Positions 8,884 through 18,298 of a stretch of 34,250 nt of DNA are shown one piece after another. The stretch comes from Pragia fontium DSM 5563 = ATCC 49100. Its GTDB lineage: Bacteria; Pseudomonadota; Gammaproteobacteria; Enterobacterales; Enterobacteriaceae. The stretch lies in NCBI RefSeq assembly GCF_900112475.1, contig NZ_FOLW01000016.1:1-34250 (forward strand), in the 5' to 3' direction. Position 1 is the stretch's first letter; every line of letters starts with the position of its first letter. The notes under the pieces were generated by a model that saw nothing but the letters and a program-made list of their open reading frames with translations, did not search any database and was not told the DNA's origin. The position numbers and the translations under genes are program-made.

Positions 8884-10707
8884 TTACTCTTTTGGACCAC
8901 GGTTAGCACGCTTACGGTCGTTCTCAGTCAGGTGACGCTTACGGATACGTATCGACACCGGCGTAACTTCGACCAGTTCATCATCATCGATAAACTCCAG
9001 CGCTTGTTCCAGAGACATTTTGATAGCAGGAACCAGTGTGGTTGCTTCATCAGTACCAGACGCACGCATGTTGGTCAGTTTCTTACCGGTTAAGCAGTTC
9101 ACTGTCAGGTCGTTAGAACGTGAGTGAATACCGATAATTTGGCCTTCATACACTTCAGCACCGTGACCTAAGAACAACTTACCGCGGTCTTGCAGGCTGA
9201 ACAATGCGAACGCAACAGCTTTACCTTGACCGTTAGAGATCAATACGCCGTTTTGACGCTGACCAATTTCACCCGGACGCACATCGTCATAATGGCTGAA
9301 GGTTGAGTACAGTAAACCTGTACCTGAAGTCATGGTCATGAACTCAGTACGGAAACCGATCAGGCCGCGAGCAGGAATCAGGTAATCCAAACGGATACGG
9401 CCTTTGCCGTCCGGGATCATGTCCTTCACATCACCTTTACGCTCACCCATGGCTTGCATGATTGAACCCTGATGCTGTTCTTCGATATCCAGCGTCACGT
9501 TTTCGAATGGCTCTTGTTTACGGCCATCAATCATCTTGTTGATAACTTTTGGACGGGAAACGGCGATTTCGAAACCTTCACGACGCATGTTTTCAATCAG
9601 AACTGACAGGTGAAGCTCACCACGACCTGATACGCGGAACGCATCAGCATCGTCAGTTTCTTCAACGCGCAATGCAACGTTGTGTACCAGCTCTTTGTTC
9701 AGGCGGTCGAGGATTTGACGTGAAGTCACGTATTTACCTTCTTTACCACAGAACGGAGAGGTGTTTACACAGAAGTACATGGTAACGGTTGGTTCATCAA
9801 CGGATAATGCAGGCAGCGCTTCAACACTTTGTACATCACACACGGTATCGGAGATATTCAGTTCGCCCAGACCGGTAATCGCAATGATGTCGCCAGCTTC
9901 GGCCACTTGCGATTCGATACGCTCCAGCGCCATATGGCTCAATACTTTACCAATTTTACCGTTGCGAGTTTTACCTTCGCTATCGATCACGGTAACTTGC
10001 TGGTTAGGCTTAACTTTACCGCGCTTGATACGGCCAACACCAATAACGCCAACGTAGTTGTTGTAGTCTAATTGGGAGATTTGCATCTGGAACGGACCGT
10101 CACTGTCAACGTCCGGTGGAGAAACGTGCTTAACGATAGCTTCAAACAGGGGATCCATGTTATCCGTCATTTCGTTATGGTCGTTACCCGCAATACCCAT
10201 TAATGCCGAAGCATAAATAATTGGGAAATCCAGCTGTTCGTCAGTCGCTTCAAGATTAACAAACAGATCAAATACTTGATCAACAACCCAGTCAGGGCGT
10301 GCGCCAGGACGGTCAACTTTGTTAATAACAACAATAGGTTTCAGACCGTTAGCAAACGCTTTTTTGGTCACGAAGCGGGTTTGCGGCATCGGGCCGTCCA
10401 TTGCATCAACAACCAGCAACACCGAGTCAACCATTGACATTACGCGCTCTACTTCACCACCGAAGTCGGCGTGTCCTGGGGTGTCAACGATGTTAATACG
10501 GTAGTTATTCCAGGTAATGGCCGTATTTTTAGCCAGAATGGTGATCCCACGTTCTTTCTCGAGATCGCCGGAGTCCATAACGCGCTCAGTGGCTTCGTTA
10601 CGTTGGTCTCCTAAAGTTCCGGACATTTGTAGTAGCTTATCAACCAGGGTAGTTTTCCCATGGTCTACGTGCGCGATAATAGCAATGTTACGTAGATTCT
10701 CAATCAC
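8884..10707 (-). CDS. typA: Ribosome-associated translational GTPase BipA/TypA
   Basis: The 607-residue product has the same length as E. coli BipA. The N-terminal GTPase domain shows G1 AHVDHGKT (12-19), G3 [11 protein letters not shown] and G4 NKVD. These are followed by EF-Tu domain 2-like, EF-G domain III/V-like and BipA-specific C-terminal regions. It binds 70S ribosomes and assists 50S assembly and growth in the cold or under stress. The start is supported by a GAGG motif about 9 bp upstream. It is divergent from glnA, as in E. coli; the shared 366-bp gap carries glnA control sites. Confidence 0.97.
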   Translation of the reverse strand: MIENLRNIAIIAHVDHGKTTLVDKLLQMSGTLGDQRNEATERVMDSGDLEKERGITILAKNTAITWNNYRINIVDTPGHADFGGEVERVMSMVDSVLLVVDAMDGPMPQTRFVTKKAFANGLKPIVVINKVDRPGARPDWVVDQVFDLFVNLEATDEQLDFPIIYASALMGIAGNDHNEMTDNMDPLFEAIVKHVSPPDVDSDGPFQMQISQLDYNNYVGVIGVGRIKRGKVKPNQQVTVIDSEGKTRNGKIGKVLSHMALERIESQVAEAGDIIAITGLGELNISDTVCDVQSVEALPALSVDEPTVTMYFCVNTSPFCGKEGKYVTSRQILDRLNKELVHNVALRVEETDDADAFRVSGRGELHLSVLIENMRREGFEIAVSRPKVINKMIDGRKQEPFENVTLDIEEQHQGSIMQAMGERKGDVKDMIPDGKGRIRLDYLIPARGLIGFRTEFMTMTSGTGLLYSTFSHYDDVRPGEIGQRQNGVLISNGQGKAVAFALFSLQDRGKLFLGHGAEVYEGQIIGIHSRSNDLTVNCLTGKKLTNMRASGTDEATTLVPAIKMSLEQALEFIDDDELVEVTPVSIRIRKRHLTENDRKRANRGPKE

Positions 10708-10813
10708 AGATTTGCCTCAGGCATTAGAAATAGCGCGTTATTGTACACACTTTAGACGAATTACTAAACAAGATCACAAAGAACTATTAAAAACAACCGT
10801 CGCTTAGACGGAT

Positions 10814-10829
10814 TGTGATCCTTTTCACG
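10814..10829. promoter_or_regulatory. CRP-like site of the glnA upstream promoter
   Basis: TGTGA-TCCTTT-TCACG differs by one base from the CRP half-site pattern TGTGA-N6-TCACA. Its position upstream of the NtrC enhancer matches the CRP-activated glnAp1 promoter of E. coli. Confidence 0.7.
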
Positions 10830-10857
10830 GTATAAAACGTTTAGAAAAAATACAAAT

Positions 10858-10905
10858 TGCACCAAAAAACGTCACGCACCACTCGATATGCACTTTATTG
10901 GTGCA
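10858..10905. promoter_or_regulatory. NtrC enhancer upstream of glnA
   Basis: The right-hand site is a strong NtrC dyad, TGCACTTTATTGGTGCA (10889-10905). A second site begins 31 bp upstream (TGCACCA half-site, 10858-10864) but its right half is degenerate. The pair lies roughly 110-160 bp upstream of the predicted sigma-54 start, the arrangement known for enteric glnA, where phosphorylated NtrC oligomerises on two sites. A weaker TGCA-containing copy follows near 10914. Confidence 0.8.
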
Positions 10906-10990
10906 ATAAATGATGCAAAAAATTGGTTTTCGTTCATACTCAGATGTCATAGCCGCTATCGGCTGCTATTTTAGGGACCGGAATAAAAAC

Positions 10991-11006
10991 TGGCACGATT
11001 ATAGCA
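10991..11006 (+). promoter_or_regulatory. Sigma-54 promoter of glnA (glnAp2)
   Basis: TGGCACG-N6-GC gives the invariant GG (10992-10993) and GC (11004-11005) with exactly 10 bp between them, the sigma-54 -24/-12 spacing. Transcription should begin near 11017, leaving a leader of about 57 nt. It pairs with the NtrC enhancer upstream. Confidence 0.88.
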
Positions 11007-11073
11007 TAACTTTAGCTTATGGCACCGATGCCAAACTATGACACGATTATACCAGCTACCGGGAGAACACCAA

Positions 11074-12483
11074 ATGTCTACAGAACATGTTTTGACAATG
11101 CTTAATGAGCACGAAGTAAAATTCGTCGATTTGCGTTTTACCGATACGAAAGGTAAAGAGCAACACATTACTATCCCTGCTCATCAAGTTGATGCTGACT
11201 TTTTTGAAGACGGTAAAATGTTCGATGGCTCTTCCATTGGTGGCTGGAAAGGTATCAATGAGTCTGACATGGTGTTAATGCCGGACCCAAGCACCGCATT
11301 AATTGACCCATTCTTTGAAGATACTACGCTGATCATCCGCTGTGATATTTTAGAGCCGGGCACCATGCAGGGCTATGAGCGCGACCCGCGTTCTATCTCT
11401 AAGCGTGCTGAAGATTTCCTGCGCTCTTCCGGTATTGCTGATACCGTACTGTTCGGGCCAGAGCCAGAATTTTTCCTGTTTGACGATATTCGTTTCGGCA
11501 ACTCTATCGCTGGCGCTTACTATCACATCGATGATATTGAAGCGGCCTGGAACACCGGTACCCAGTATGAAGGCGGCAATAAAGGCCATCGTCCTGGCGT
11601 CAAAGGCGGTTATTTCCCGGTTCCTCCGGTTGATTCATCACAAGACCTGCGTTCAGCCATGTGTTTAACCATGGAAGAAATGGGATTAGTGGTTGAAGCT
11701 CACCACCACGAAGTGGCAACTGCCGGTCAGAACGAAGTGGCCACTCGCTTCAATACCATGACCAAAAAAGCCGACGAAACCCAGATTTATAAATATGTGG
11801 TGCACAACGTTGCCCATGCTTTCGGCAAAACTGCAACCTTTATGCCTAAGCCTTTAGTCGGCGATAACGGTTCAGGTATGCACTGCCATATGTCACTGTC
11901 GAAAAACGGCACTAACCTGTTTGCCGGTGACAAATACGGCGGCCTGTCTGAAATGGCACTGTACTACATTGGCGGCGTGATTAAGCACGCTAAAGCGATT
12001 AACGCGCTGGCTAACCCAACCACCAACTCTTATAAGCGTCTGGTTCCTGGGTTTGAAGCACCGGTTATGCTGGCTTACTCTGCCCGTAACCGCTCAGCGT
12101 CTATCCGTATTCCAGTGGTTGCTAACCCGAAAGCTCGCCGTATTGAAGTACGCTTCCCGGATCCGGCAGCTAACCCGTATTTGGCCTTCGCCGCGCTGTT
12201 AATGGCCGGTCTTGACGGTATCATCAATAAAATCCATCCGGGCGAAGCCATGGATAAAAACCTGTATGACTTACCGGCAGAAGAAGCGAAAAACATCCCT
12301 ACCGTTGCTGGTTCTCTGGAAGAAGCGTTGGCATGTCTGGATGCAGACCGTGAGTTCTTAACCCGTGGTGGTGTATTCACTAACGATGCCATTGATGCTT
12401 ACATTGAGCTGAAGCAGGACGAGATGAATCGCGTACGTATGGCTCCGCACCCATTAGAGTTCGAACTGTACTACAGCGTGTAA
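11074..12483 (+). CDS. glnA: Glutamine synthetase, type I
   Basis: GlnA makes glutamine from glutamate, ammonia and ATP. It forms a cytosolic dodecamer. From the ATG at 11074 (after a GGGAGA ribosome binding site) the protein has 469 residues, identical in length to E. coli GlnA and beginning [20 protein letters not shown]. Signature motifs include [10 protein letters not shown], the ATP-binding [12 protein letters not shown] and the adenylylation loop NLYDLP with Tyr398 (Tyr397 without Met). The in-frame ATG at 11038 is rejected because the extra residues are not conserved and lie in the leader. Expression should follow NtrB/NtrC from the sigma-54 promoter. Confidence 0.98.
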   Translation: MSTEHVLTMLNEHEVKFVDLRFTDTKGKEQHITIPAHQVDADFFEDGKMFDGSSIGGWKGINESDMVLMPDPSTALIDPFFEDTTLIIRCDILEPGTMQGYERDPRSISKRAEDFLRSSGIADTVLFGPEPEFFLFDDIRFGNSIAGAYYHIDDIEAAWNTGTQYEGGNKGHRPGVKGGYFPVPPVDSSQDLRSAMCLTMEEMGLVVEAHHHEVATAGQNEVATRFNTMTKKADETQIYKYVVHNVAHAFGKTATFMPKPLVGDNGSGMHCHMSLSKNGTNLFAGDKYGGLSEMALYYIGGVIKHAKAINALANPTTNSYKRLVPGFEAPVMLAYSARNRSASIRIPVVANPKARRIEVRFPDPAANPYLAFAALLMAGLDGIINKIHPGEAMDKNLYDLPAEEAKNIPTVAGSLEEALACLDADREFLTRGGVFTNDAIDAYIELKQDEMNRVRMAPHPLEFELYYSV

Positions 12484-12542
12484 TACCAACGGGTATATAG
12501 CCAAGATTAATCACCCCGTTGTTGCAGTACACATAAGGGTTT

Positions 12543-12568
12543 AAGCCCATCATATGATGGGTTTTTTT
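12543..12568 (+). terminator. glnA-glnL intergenic terminator
   Basis: Palindrome cccatcatatgatggg, then seven T residues, about 60 bp after the glnA stop. It should end most glnA transcripts and pass a fraction into glnLG, as known for the enteric glnALG operon. Confidence 0.85.
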
Positions 12569-12620
12569 CTCTCTTTGCTTAACGGTGTTGCGAAGGGCGT
12601 TATTTAGTCTGGTCAGTCGA

Positions 12621-12637
12621 TGCCCCAATTTGGTGCA
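12621..12637. promoter_or_regulatory. NtrC operator at glnL
   Basis: TGCCCCAATTTGGTGCA is a near-perfect NtrC dyad (one mismatch in the left arm). It ends at the first base of the glnL ribosome binding site (AAGGAG, 12638-12643). In E. coli an NtrC site represses the glnL promoter; here bound NtrC could block the promoter. Confidence 0.75.
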
Positions 12638-12649
12638 AAGGAGTCATAA

Positions 12650-13699
12650 ATGGAAACCCCTACGCTACCGGATGCGGAGCAAATTCTTAACTCACAGATT
12701 ACCTGCGTGTTAATTCTGGATTTTTCATTAGCCATTCAATACGCCAATCCTGCTGCCCAACAACTTCTGGTGCAAAGCTCCCGTAAACTTTTTGGTACTC
12801 CCTTGCCTGATTTGGTTGATTATTTGTCGCTGGATGTCGGACTGATGTGGTCGAGCCTGCGCGAAGGTCAGGGTTTTACCGATAATGAAGTTGTTATGGT
12901 GGTTGATAGCCACCTGCATGTGTTAACGCTCAGCGCCCAACTGCTGGCCGAACATCATATTCTGATGGAACTGTCAGCCTTGGATAACCATCGACGCCTG
13001 AGTCAGGAACAGCTTCAGCATTCACAACAAACCGCCGCCAGAGAGTTGGTACGCGGTCTGGCTCATGAAATCAAAAATCCGCTGGGTGGTTTACGCGGTG
13101 CGGCCCAATTATTGGCTAAAGCGTTACCCGATCCGGCACTGGCGGAATACACCCAAGTGATTATTGAACAGGCCGACAGACTGCGTAATCTGGTCGATCG
13201 CCTGCTTGGCCCCCAGCACTTGGGACGGCAAGTAGAGCAGAATATTCATCAGGTTGCCGAGCGTGTTTATCAGCTATTAATGCTGGAAAAACCGGACAAC
13301 ATCAGCATCACCCGGGATTATGACCCAAGCATGCCGGAATTGATCCACGACCCGGAACAGATAGAGCAAGTGCTGTTAAATATTGCCAGAAACGCCATGC
13401 AGGCGCTGGATAAACAGGGCGGCAACATAACGTTAAGAACCCGCACTTCATCGCAAATGACATTACACGGCATTCGCTATCGCCTGTGTGCCCGAATTGA
13501 TATTGAAGATAACGGCCCGGGGATCCCGACTCAATTGCAAGACACCATTTTTTACCCCATGGTCAGTGGCCGTGCAGGGGGTACCGGTTTAGGTTTATCC
13601 ATTGCCCGCAGCCTGATCGATCAACATCGGGGCAAAATTGAATTTAACAGTTGGCCAGGCCACACCGAATTTTCGGTCTACCTGCCCATTCGTCAGTGA
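12650..13699 (+). CDS. glnL: Nitrogen sensor histidine kinase/phosphatase NtrB
   Basis: NtrB phosphorylates NtrC when nitrogen is limiting and dephosphorylates it when PII (GlnB) is bound. The 349-aa protein has an N-terminal PAS domain (about 15-115), the dimerisation/phosphoacceptor helix with His139 in [13 protein letters not shown], and a HATPase domain with N box [11 protein letters not shown]1 DNGPGI and G2 [10 protein letters not shown]. It is soluble, without membrane segments. A good AAGGAG site supports the ATG. glnG follows after 8 bp. Confidence 0.97.
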   Translation: METPTLPDAEQILNSQITCVLILDFSLAIQYANPAAQQLLVQSSRKLFGTPLPDLVDYLSLDVGLMWSSLREGQGFTDNEVVMVVDSHLHVLTLSAQLLAEHHILMELSALDNHRRLSQEQLQHSQQTAARELVRGLAHEIKNPLGGLRGAAQLLAKALPDPALAEYTQVIIEQADRLRNLVDRLLGPQHLGRQVEQNIHQVAERVYQLLMLEKPDNISITRDYDPSMPELIHDPEQIEQVLLNIARNAMQALDKQGGNITLRTRTSSQMTLHGIRYRLCARIDIEDNGPGIPTQLQDTIFYPMVSGRAGGTGLGLSIARSLIDQHRGKIEFNSWPGHTEFSVYLPIRQ

Positions 13700-13707
13700 G
13701 GATTGCT

Positions 13708-15129
13708 ATGAATCATGGAACTGCCTGGATCGTTGATGATGACAGTGCTATTCGCTGGGTTTTGGAGCGGGCATTGACCGGTGCGAATATCCAGTGCACC
13801 AGTTTTGATTCAGCTGACAATGTATTAACCGCCCTGGAAAAAAGCGCCCCCGACGTGCTGATCTCCGATATCCGTATGCCCGGCATCGATGGCTTAACCC
13901 TGTTGCAAAAAATTAAGCAACATCATCCTTTATTGCCGGTCATCATTATTACCGCTCATTCCGATCTAGACGCTGCCGTTAGCGCTTATCAATTTGGCGC
14001 TTTTGACTATCTGCCAAAACCTTTCGATATTGATGAAGCCGTTGCCCTGACCGAGCGCGCCATTAGCCACTCTCAGGAAATCCACCAGCCGGAGCAAGAT
14101 AGTCAGATTAAAGGGCCTACCACCGATATTATTGGCGAAGCGCCGGCCATGCAGGACGTCTATCGGATCATTGGCCGTTTATCTCTGTCGTCCATTAGCG
14201 TATTAATTAATGGTGAATCCGGTACGGGTAAAGAGCTGGTTGCCCATGCTCTACACCGCCATAGCCCACGCGCTGGCGGTAAATTTATCGCGCTGAATAT
14301 GGCGGCGATTCCTAAAGACTTAATTGAATCTGAACTATTCGGCCATGAAAAAGGGGCCTTCACTGGCGCGGGTCAAATACGACAAGGGCGCTTTGAACAG
14401 GCCGATGGCGGTACGCTATTTCTGGATGAAATCGGGGATATGCCGCTGGAAGTGCAAACTCGCCTGCTGCGCGTATTAGCCGATGGTCAGTTTTACCGCG
14501 TTGGTGGTTATGATCCGATTAAAGTCGATGTACGGATTATCGCAGCCACTCACCAAAATCTTGAGCTCTTGGTTAAAGAGCATAAGTTTCGTGAAGACCT
14601 GTTTCACCGGCTTAACGTTATCCGCATTCATCTGCCTCCGCTGCGAGAGCGCCGAGAAGATATCCCACGTTTGGCTCGCCACTTCCTGTCGCTCACAGCA
14701 CAAGAATTGGGCGTCGAAGCCAAAGTACTGCACCCGGATACGGAAAAAGCACTAGGCCAAATGACCTGGTCGGGTAACGTTCGCCAACTGGAAAACACCT
14801 GCCGCTGGCTAACGGTTATGGCCGCAGGCAAAGAAGTTTTGCCGCAGGATTTACCTGAAGAACTGTTTATCTATGACGATGAAGCACCCGCCCATCCGAA
14901 TACGCCATCATTTGATGGCCACTGGACAACCCCGCTGGAGAAATGGGCAGAACAGGCATTAACCTCTGGCAAAGCCAACCTGCTTTCAGAGGCGCTGCCC
15001 GATCTGGAACGGGTTCTCCTCACCGTGGCACTACGGCATAGCCACGGACATAAGCAGGAGGCTGCACAGTTGCTTGGCTGGGGTCGCAATACTTTGACTC
15101 GTAAGCTAAAAGAGTTGGGAATAGAGTAA
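13708..15129 (+). CDS. glnG: Nitrogen regulator NtrC, sigma-54 activator
   Basis: NtrC activates sigma-54 promoters such as glnAp2 when phosphorylated by NtrB. The 473-residue product has a receiver domain with Asp54 (LISDIRMPG), an AAA+ domain with Walker A GESGTGKE (169-176) and the sigma-54-contacting GAFTGA loop (216-221), and a C-terminal Fis-type helix-turn-helix ([20 protein letters not shown]). The start at 13708 follows GAGG overlapping the glnL stop and gives the E. coli-like N-terminus; upstream starts within glnL are rejected. The inter-domain linker is a few residues longer than in E. coli. Confidence 0.98.
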   Translation: MNHGTAWIVDDDSAIRWVLERALTGANIQCTSFDSADNVLTALEKSAPDVLISDIRMPGIDGLTLLQKIKQHHPLLPVIIITAHSDLDAAVSAYQFGAFDYLPKPFDIDEAVALTERAISHSQEIHQPEQDSQIKGPTTDIIGEAPAMQDVYRIIGRLSLSSISVLINGESGTGKELVAHALHRHSPRAGGKFIALNMAAIPKDLIESELFGHEKGAFTGAGQIRQGRFEQADGGTLFLDEIGDMPLEVQTRLLRVLADGQFYRVGGYDPIKVDVRIIAATHQNLELLVKEHKFREDLFHRLNVIRIHLPPLRERREDIPRLARHFLSLTAQELGVEAKVLHPDTEKALGQMTWSGNVRQLENTCRWLTVMAAGKEVLPQDLPEELFIYDDEAPAHPNTPSFDGHWTTPLEKWAEQALTSGKANLLSEALPDLERVLLTVALRHSHGHKQEAAQLLGWGRNTLTRKLKELGIE

Positions 15130-15254
15130 TTTTTGCTGTCGGCATGGACGCCGGACAAAACAGGTTATTTTTTACAACTTACACCACATTTTTCCAGCCA
15201 GATTCTGCTATTCTAGCCCCTTACTCAAAAAATAACTCGTTATGAGGCAAGGTT

Positions 15255-15377
15255 ATGCTGGAAAATTTAACCTCTCTTTTGAATTTCAGTGTCGATGTCG
15301 GCGCTATGACAGGACAGTCACCGCAGACCGCGTTCGCCGCTATTTTATGTGTGATTATGTTTGTTTTGTTTTCCTGA
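15255..15377 (+). CDS. yshB: YshB small membrane protein
   Basis: A 40-codon frame begins MLENLTSLLNFSVDVGAMTG and ends in a hydrophobic segment (AAILCVIMFVLFS). It sits between glnG and hemN exactly where E. coli and Salmonella encode the 36-residue YshB. Shared positions include the N-terminal MLE, the central (S/T)PQTA-AA and the terminal LFS. It is four residues longer than the E. coli protein. A GAGG/AAGG ribosome binding site precedes the ATG. The product is probably a single-pass inner-membrane microprotein; its function is not settled here. It is followed by a strong hairpin. Confidence 0.87.
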   Translation: MLENLTSLLNFSVDVGAMTGQSPQTAFAAILCVIMFVLFS

Positions 15378-15457
15378 AATTTTGTTCTTTAATTGGTGTG
15401 CGGTTGCTTATTGGAAGATAGAAATCAGCAGCAGTATCTATTTCGTGCGCTAAAACC

Positions 15458-15483
15458 AAATGGCGGTAAAACAACCGCCATTT
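15458..15483. terminator. Bidirectional terminator between yshB and hemN
   Basis: Perfect 10-bp stem aaatggcggt / accgccattt with a 6-base loop, between convergent genes. It lies about 80 bp after yshB and 13 bp from the hemN stop, so it can serve both strands. Confidence 0.8.
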
Positions 15484-15495
15484 ATCGCCTATACC

Positions 15496-16869
15496 CTAGA
15501 TCACGCGCGAGAACTGCTGTCTACGCGCCTGCTGCCGTAAATACACATCAAAACACATACAAATATTACGGATCAGTAAACGGCCTTTGCCGGTCACATC
15601 AACCCCTTGGTCATCGACCGTGACCAAACCATCTTTTGCCAATGGAGCCAACAATTTTAAATCTTCGGCAAAATACTCGGCAAATTTAATGCCATATGCC
15701 TGCTCAATCGGTGCGAAGTCCAAATGGAAATTACAGATCAGGGTTTTGATCACATCACGACGAATGCAATCATCCTCGGTCATTGCCAGACCTTTCCACA
15801 GACCGTTGCCCTTCTCATCCACGCTAGCGTAGTAGGCTTTTAAATCTTTCTGGTTTTGGGCGTAGGTATCGCCAATCATACTAATGGAGGACACCCCCAT
15901 TCCTAACAGGTCACTATCACCATGAGTGGTATAGCCCTGGAAGTTACGATGCAAATGGCCTTCACGCTGGGCAATCGCCAGTTCATCATCCGGACGAGCA
16001 AAGTGATCCATACCAATAAATTGATAGCCGTCTTTGGTTAACGAGCCTATCGTTTCCTGCAGAATATCCAGCTTTTCATTCGCAGACGGCAGGTCATGAT
16101 CTTTAATTTTAATCTGAGCGGCAAAACGGCTTGGTAAGTGAGCATAGTTAAATACGCTCAAACGATCCGGACTCAGCTCGGCAACTTTCTGCAAAGTAAA
16201 CGCAAAGCTTTCCGCAGTCTGCTTCGGCAAACCATAAATCAAATCGATATTGGTTGAACGGAAACCCAGCTCTTTAGCCCGTTTAATCAGGGCAAAAATA
16301 AACTCTTCGTCCTGCTCGCGGTTAACCAGCTTCTGAACTTCTTTATTAAAGTCCTGAACCCCCATGCTCATGCGGTTAAAGCCTTCAGCACTTAAATGGT
16401 CCAGAATATCCAGCTCAATTTCCCGCGGATCGATTTCAATAGAGACTTCCGCATCCGGTAAGAAATTAAAATATTGACGCAGTATGCCGTTCAGACGCGT
16501 GATCTGTTGCTTATTCAGGTAGGTTGGCGTACCGCCACCCCAGTGCATCTGGGAAACCTGACGATTGGCAAATAACGGAGCCCGATTACGAATCTCCTGT
16601 TCCAATACATCAAGATATTGCTCTACCTTATGTCCTTGCCGAGTGACAATTTTATTACAACCGCAAAAATAACAAAGCTTATGGCAGAAGGGGATATGAA
16701 TATATAAGGAAAGTGGACGAGACGGATATCGGGCTACCGCAGCCAGAAAATCACTTTCGCCATATTGCTCGCTGAATTCAAGAGCCGTAGGGTAAGAAGT
16801 ATACCTTGGTCCGGAATAGTTATATTTCTGAATAAGGGCCAGATCCCAGTCAATCAACTGCGTAGACAT
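15496..16869 (-). CDS. hemN: Oxygen-independent coproporphyrinogen III oxidase
   Basis: HemN is a cytosolic radical SAM enzyme that decarboxylates coproporphyrinogen III to protoporphyrinogen IX without oxygen. The 457-aa product has the length of E. coli HemN. The iron-sulfur motif CHKLCYFCGC gives Cys62, Cys66 and Cys69, and the N-terminal YNYSGPRYTSYPTAL is family-typical. The SAM-binding GGGTPTYL motif is present. A GGAG site just inside the end of the upstream 62-aa ORF precedes the ATG, so it is probably the last gene of a yihI-orf-hemN transcript. Confidence 0.97.
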   Translation of the reverse strand: MSTQLIDWDLALIQKYNYSGPRYTSYPTALEFSEQYGESDFLAAVARYPSRPLSLYIHIPFCHKLCYFCGCNKIVTRQGHKVEQYLDVLEQEIRNRAPLFANRQVSQMHWGGGTPTYLNKQQITRLNGILRQYFNFLPDAEVSIEIDPREIELDILDHLSAEGFNRMSMGVQDFNKEVQKLVNREQDEEFIFALIKRAKELGFRSTNIDLIYGLPKQTAESFAFTLQKVAELSPDRLSVFNYAHLPSRFAAQIKIKDHDLPSANEKLDILQETIGSLTKDGYQFIGMDHFARPDDELAIAQREGHLHRNFQGYTTHGDSDLLGMGVSSISMIGDTYAQNQKDLKAYYASVDEKGNGLWKGLAMTEDDCIRRDVIKTLICNFHLDFAPIEQAYGIKFAEYFAEDLKLLAPLAKDGLVTVDDQGVDVTGKGRLLIRNICMCFDVYLRQQARRQQFSRVI

Positions 16870-16873
16870 TTGC

Positions 16874-17062
16874 TCACTCCGTCTTGTTTCTTGCTCTCCC
16901 CGGCCGTTTATTATTACTTTTTATGGTGCGGTGCATCGTACTACGGGGGACTCTGGCTGAACGCCAACGTTGTTTCAGGCGATCCAGCCATAATAGTTTA
17001 CCTAATAACCAAACCAGATAACATGCCAGTATCACACCTACTAACAGGAATATCCACTGCAT
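16874..17062 (-). CDS. Small predicted membrane protein between yihI and hemN
   Basis: I do not recognise this 62-aa product with confidence. It has one hydrophobic segment at residues 2-25 (WIFLLVGVILACYLVWLLGK) followed by a strongly basic, probably cytoplasmic tail rich in Arg and Lys. Its start lies 11 bp after the yihI stop and its stop 4 bp before the hemN ATG, which contains the hemN ribosome binding site. Such tight packing argues for real translation. Some relatives carry a longer DUF2489 protein at this place; this could be an unrelated or shortened counterpart. It could also be a chance frame. Confidence 0.6.
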   Translation of the reverse strand: MQWIFLLVGVILACYLVWLLGKLLWLDRLKQRWRSARVPRSTMHRTIKSNNKRPGRARNKTE

Positions 17063-17073
17063 GGATTAGATGC

Positions 17074-17595
17074 TCACTCTTTAGAACTGTTTCTTTTAAG
17101 TAATTTTACAATATCTTCTTTTTCTTCTTGCTCTTCATCAGCAGCATCATCGTCTTCATCTTCGCCTAAATCAATACCCAGTTTGACCATCAGTGCATCA
17201 ATGCGATCGAGGGTACTATCGACGTAATCCTGCTCTTGCTCTGACAGATTTTTTCCTTCGTCAATGGCATCCAGCAGTTGATTCAAACGCTCGTCATTTT
17301 CTAACAAATCTAATTCTTGCTGTGCAGAAAGTTTTGGCTTTTTAGGCGCTTTTGGTTTTGCTACCGTCGGTTTATTTCCCTCAGCGATTAAAGGAACCGG
17401 CTTTTTACTACCAATACGCGGATCTTTTTGAACTGAAGAACCTTGATTATTTTTGGCAGAATTCGATTCAACATTAGTACGAGCACCGGCAACGTTGCCG
17501 CGACGTTTTTTTGCACGCTTGCGCTCTTTTGCTTCTGCATCAATCTCTTCGCGACTTTTACGCTTGGTTTTAGCGGTATTTTGGGGCTGCTTCAT
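17074..17595 (-). CDS. yihI: Der GTPase-activating protein YihI
   Basis: YihI stimulates the GTPase of Der (EngA) and slows 50S ribosome assembly early in growth. The 173-aa protein (E. coli 169) has a basic N-terminal half ([33 protein letters not shown]), a helical core with [17 protein letters not shown] and a highly acidic C-terminus ([19 protein letters not shown]). It is cytoplasmic. It starts downstream of the csrC terminator on the same strand, as in E. coli. Confidence 0.94.
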   Translation of the reverse strand: MKQPQNTAKTKRKSREEIDAEAKERKRAKKRRGNVAGARTNVESNSAKNNQGSSVQKDPRIGSKKPVPLIAEGNKPTVAKPKAPKKPKLSAQQELDLLENDERLNQLLDAIDEGKNLSEQEQDYVDSTLDRIDALMVKLGIDLGEDEDDDAADEEQEEKEDIVKLLKRNSSKE

Positions 17596-17644
17596 TGCGG
17601 GATTCTCTAAAATGGAGATATTAGGCCGGAATCTAACAGAAACA

Positions 17645-18040
17645 AAGAAAAAAGGCGACAGTGTTATCTGTCGCCTTAATTTTGAACCATAAAGGAATAT
17701 AAATTCCTAATCTCATCCGTGTGAACAATCAACGTCCCGGTCTATCCTTTTGTTATATACCCAGTCCCTGGCAACTATCCGTTTATCTCATCCTCGAGAA
17801 TAATTAATCATCCTTGGCGCTTTCCCTAGCTGGTGTTCCTCCTGAACTACGCTCCGCGTATCCTTAACATCCTTATTCGTGTTACTATCCTGTATCACGT
17901 CGCCCAAATCCATTGGGCCTTTCCTTGCTACTCTATAAACATCATCCTGATGTTTCCCTGAGAGATATTCACATCCTGTGAATTTCCATCTGTTCCGCAT
18001 CTCCTTGCTTGGTGTGTACTTTACCCTGTTGAATCACTCA
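17645..18040 (-). ncRNA. csrC: CsrC, CsrA-sequestering small RNA
   Basis: The minus strand between yihI and engB, where E. coli encodes csrC, has 23 GGA trinucleotides in about 330 nt. Several sit in the loops of short perfect hairpins, for example CACAGGATGTG and CATCAGGATGATG, the high-affinity CsrA target form. The 3' end is GGCGACAG-N6-CTGTCGCC followed by Ts (17654-17675), nearly identical in stem to the E. coli CsrC terminator. The RNA binds CsrA and relieves its translational control. It seems longer than E. coli CsrC (about 245 nt). The 5' end is estimated; possible -10 elements lie near 18050-18065 and an AGGT/CCTA dyad near 18067-18084. The 70-codon frame inside is not considered coding. 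Confidence 0.9.
17652..17677 (-). terminator. csrC terminator
   Basis: Ten-bp perfect stem aaggcgacag / ctgtcgcctt with a 6-base loop. On the minus strand it is followed by TTTTTTC. This marks the RNA 3' end near 17645. Confidence 0.9.
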
Positions 18041-18298
18041 AACAAGTAACCTACTGGTATAAATACTAGGTAATTTTCGTCCTACAAAATAACCAATTGA
18101 TAATAAACGATTAAATTTATACGACCAATAAAAAAAGACGATATATCCCTACACATTAATGGCAGATGTCTCACACGCATTGATTGGCATAAACTGATTT
18201 ATCGACTAGTGAACACGAAAAACAACAATAAACTCGCCCTTTCGAATGGCAAGGCAGTATAATTGCCAGCCAAATGACTATTCGTGGAGACGAACGTT

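Noticed and set aside
9549-10807. Several plus-strand frames opposite typA
   Set aside because: They are antisense shadows of a well-supported gene, without family matches.
11038-11073. Upstream ATG in frame with glnA
   Set aside because: The added residues are not part of glutamine synthetase, and the GGGAGA site belongs to the ATG at 11074.
17788-18000. 70-codon minus-strand frame between yihI and engB
   Set aside because: It lies wholly within the CsrC RNA; its codons are explained by GGA hairpin repeats.
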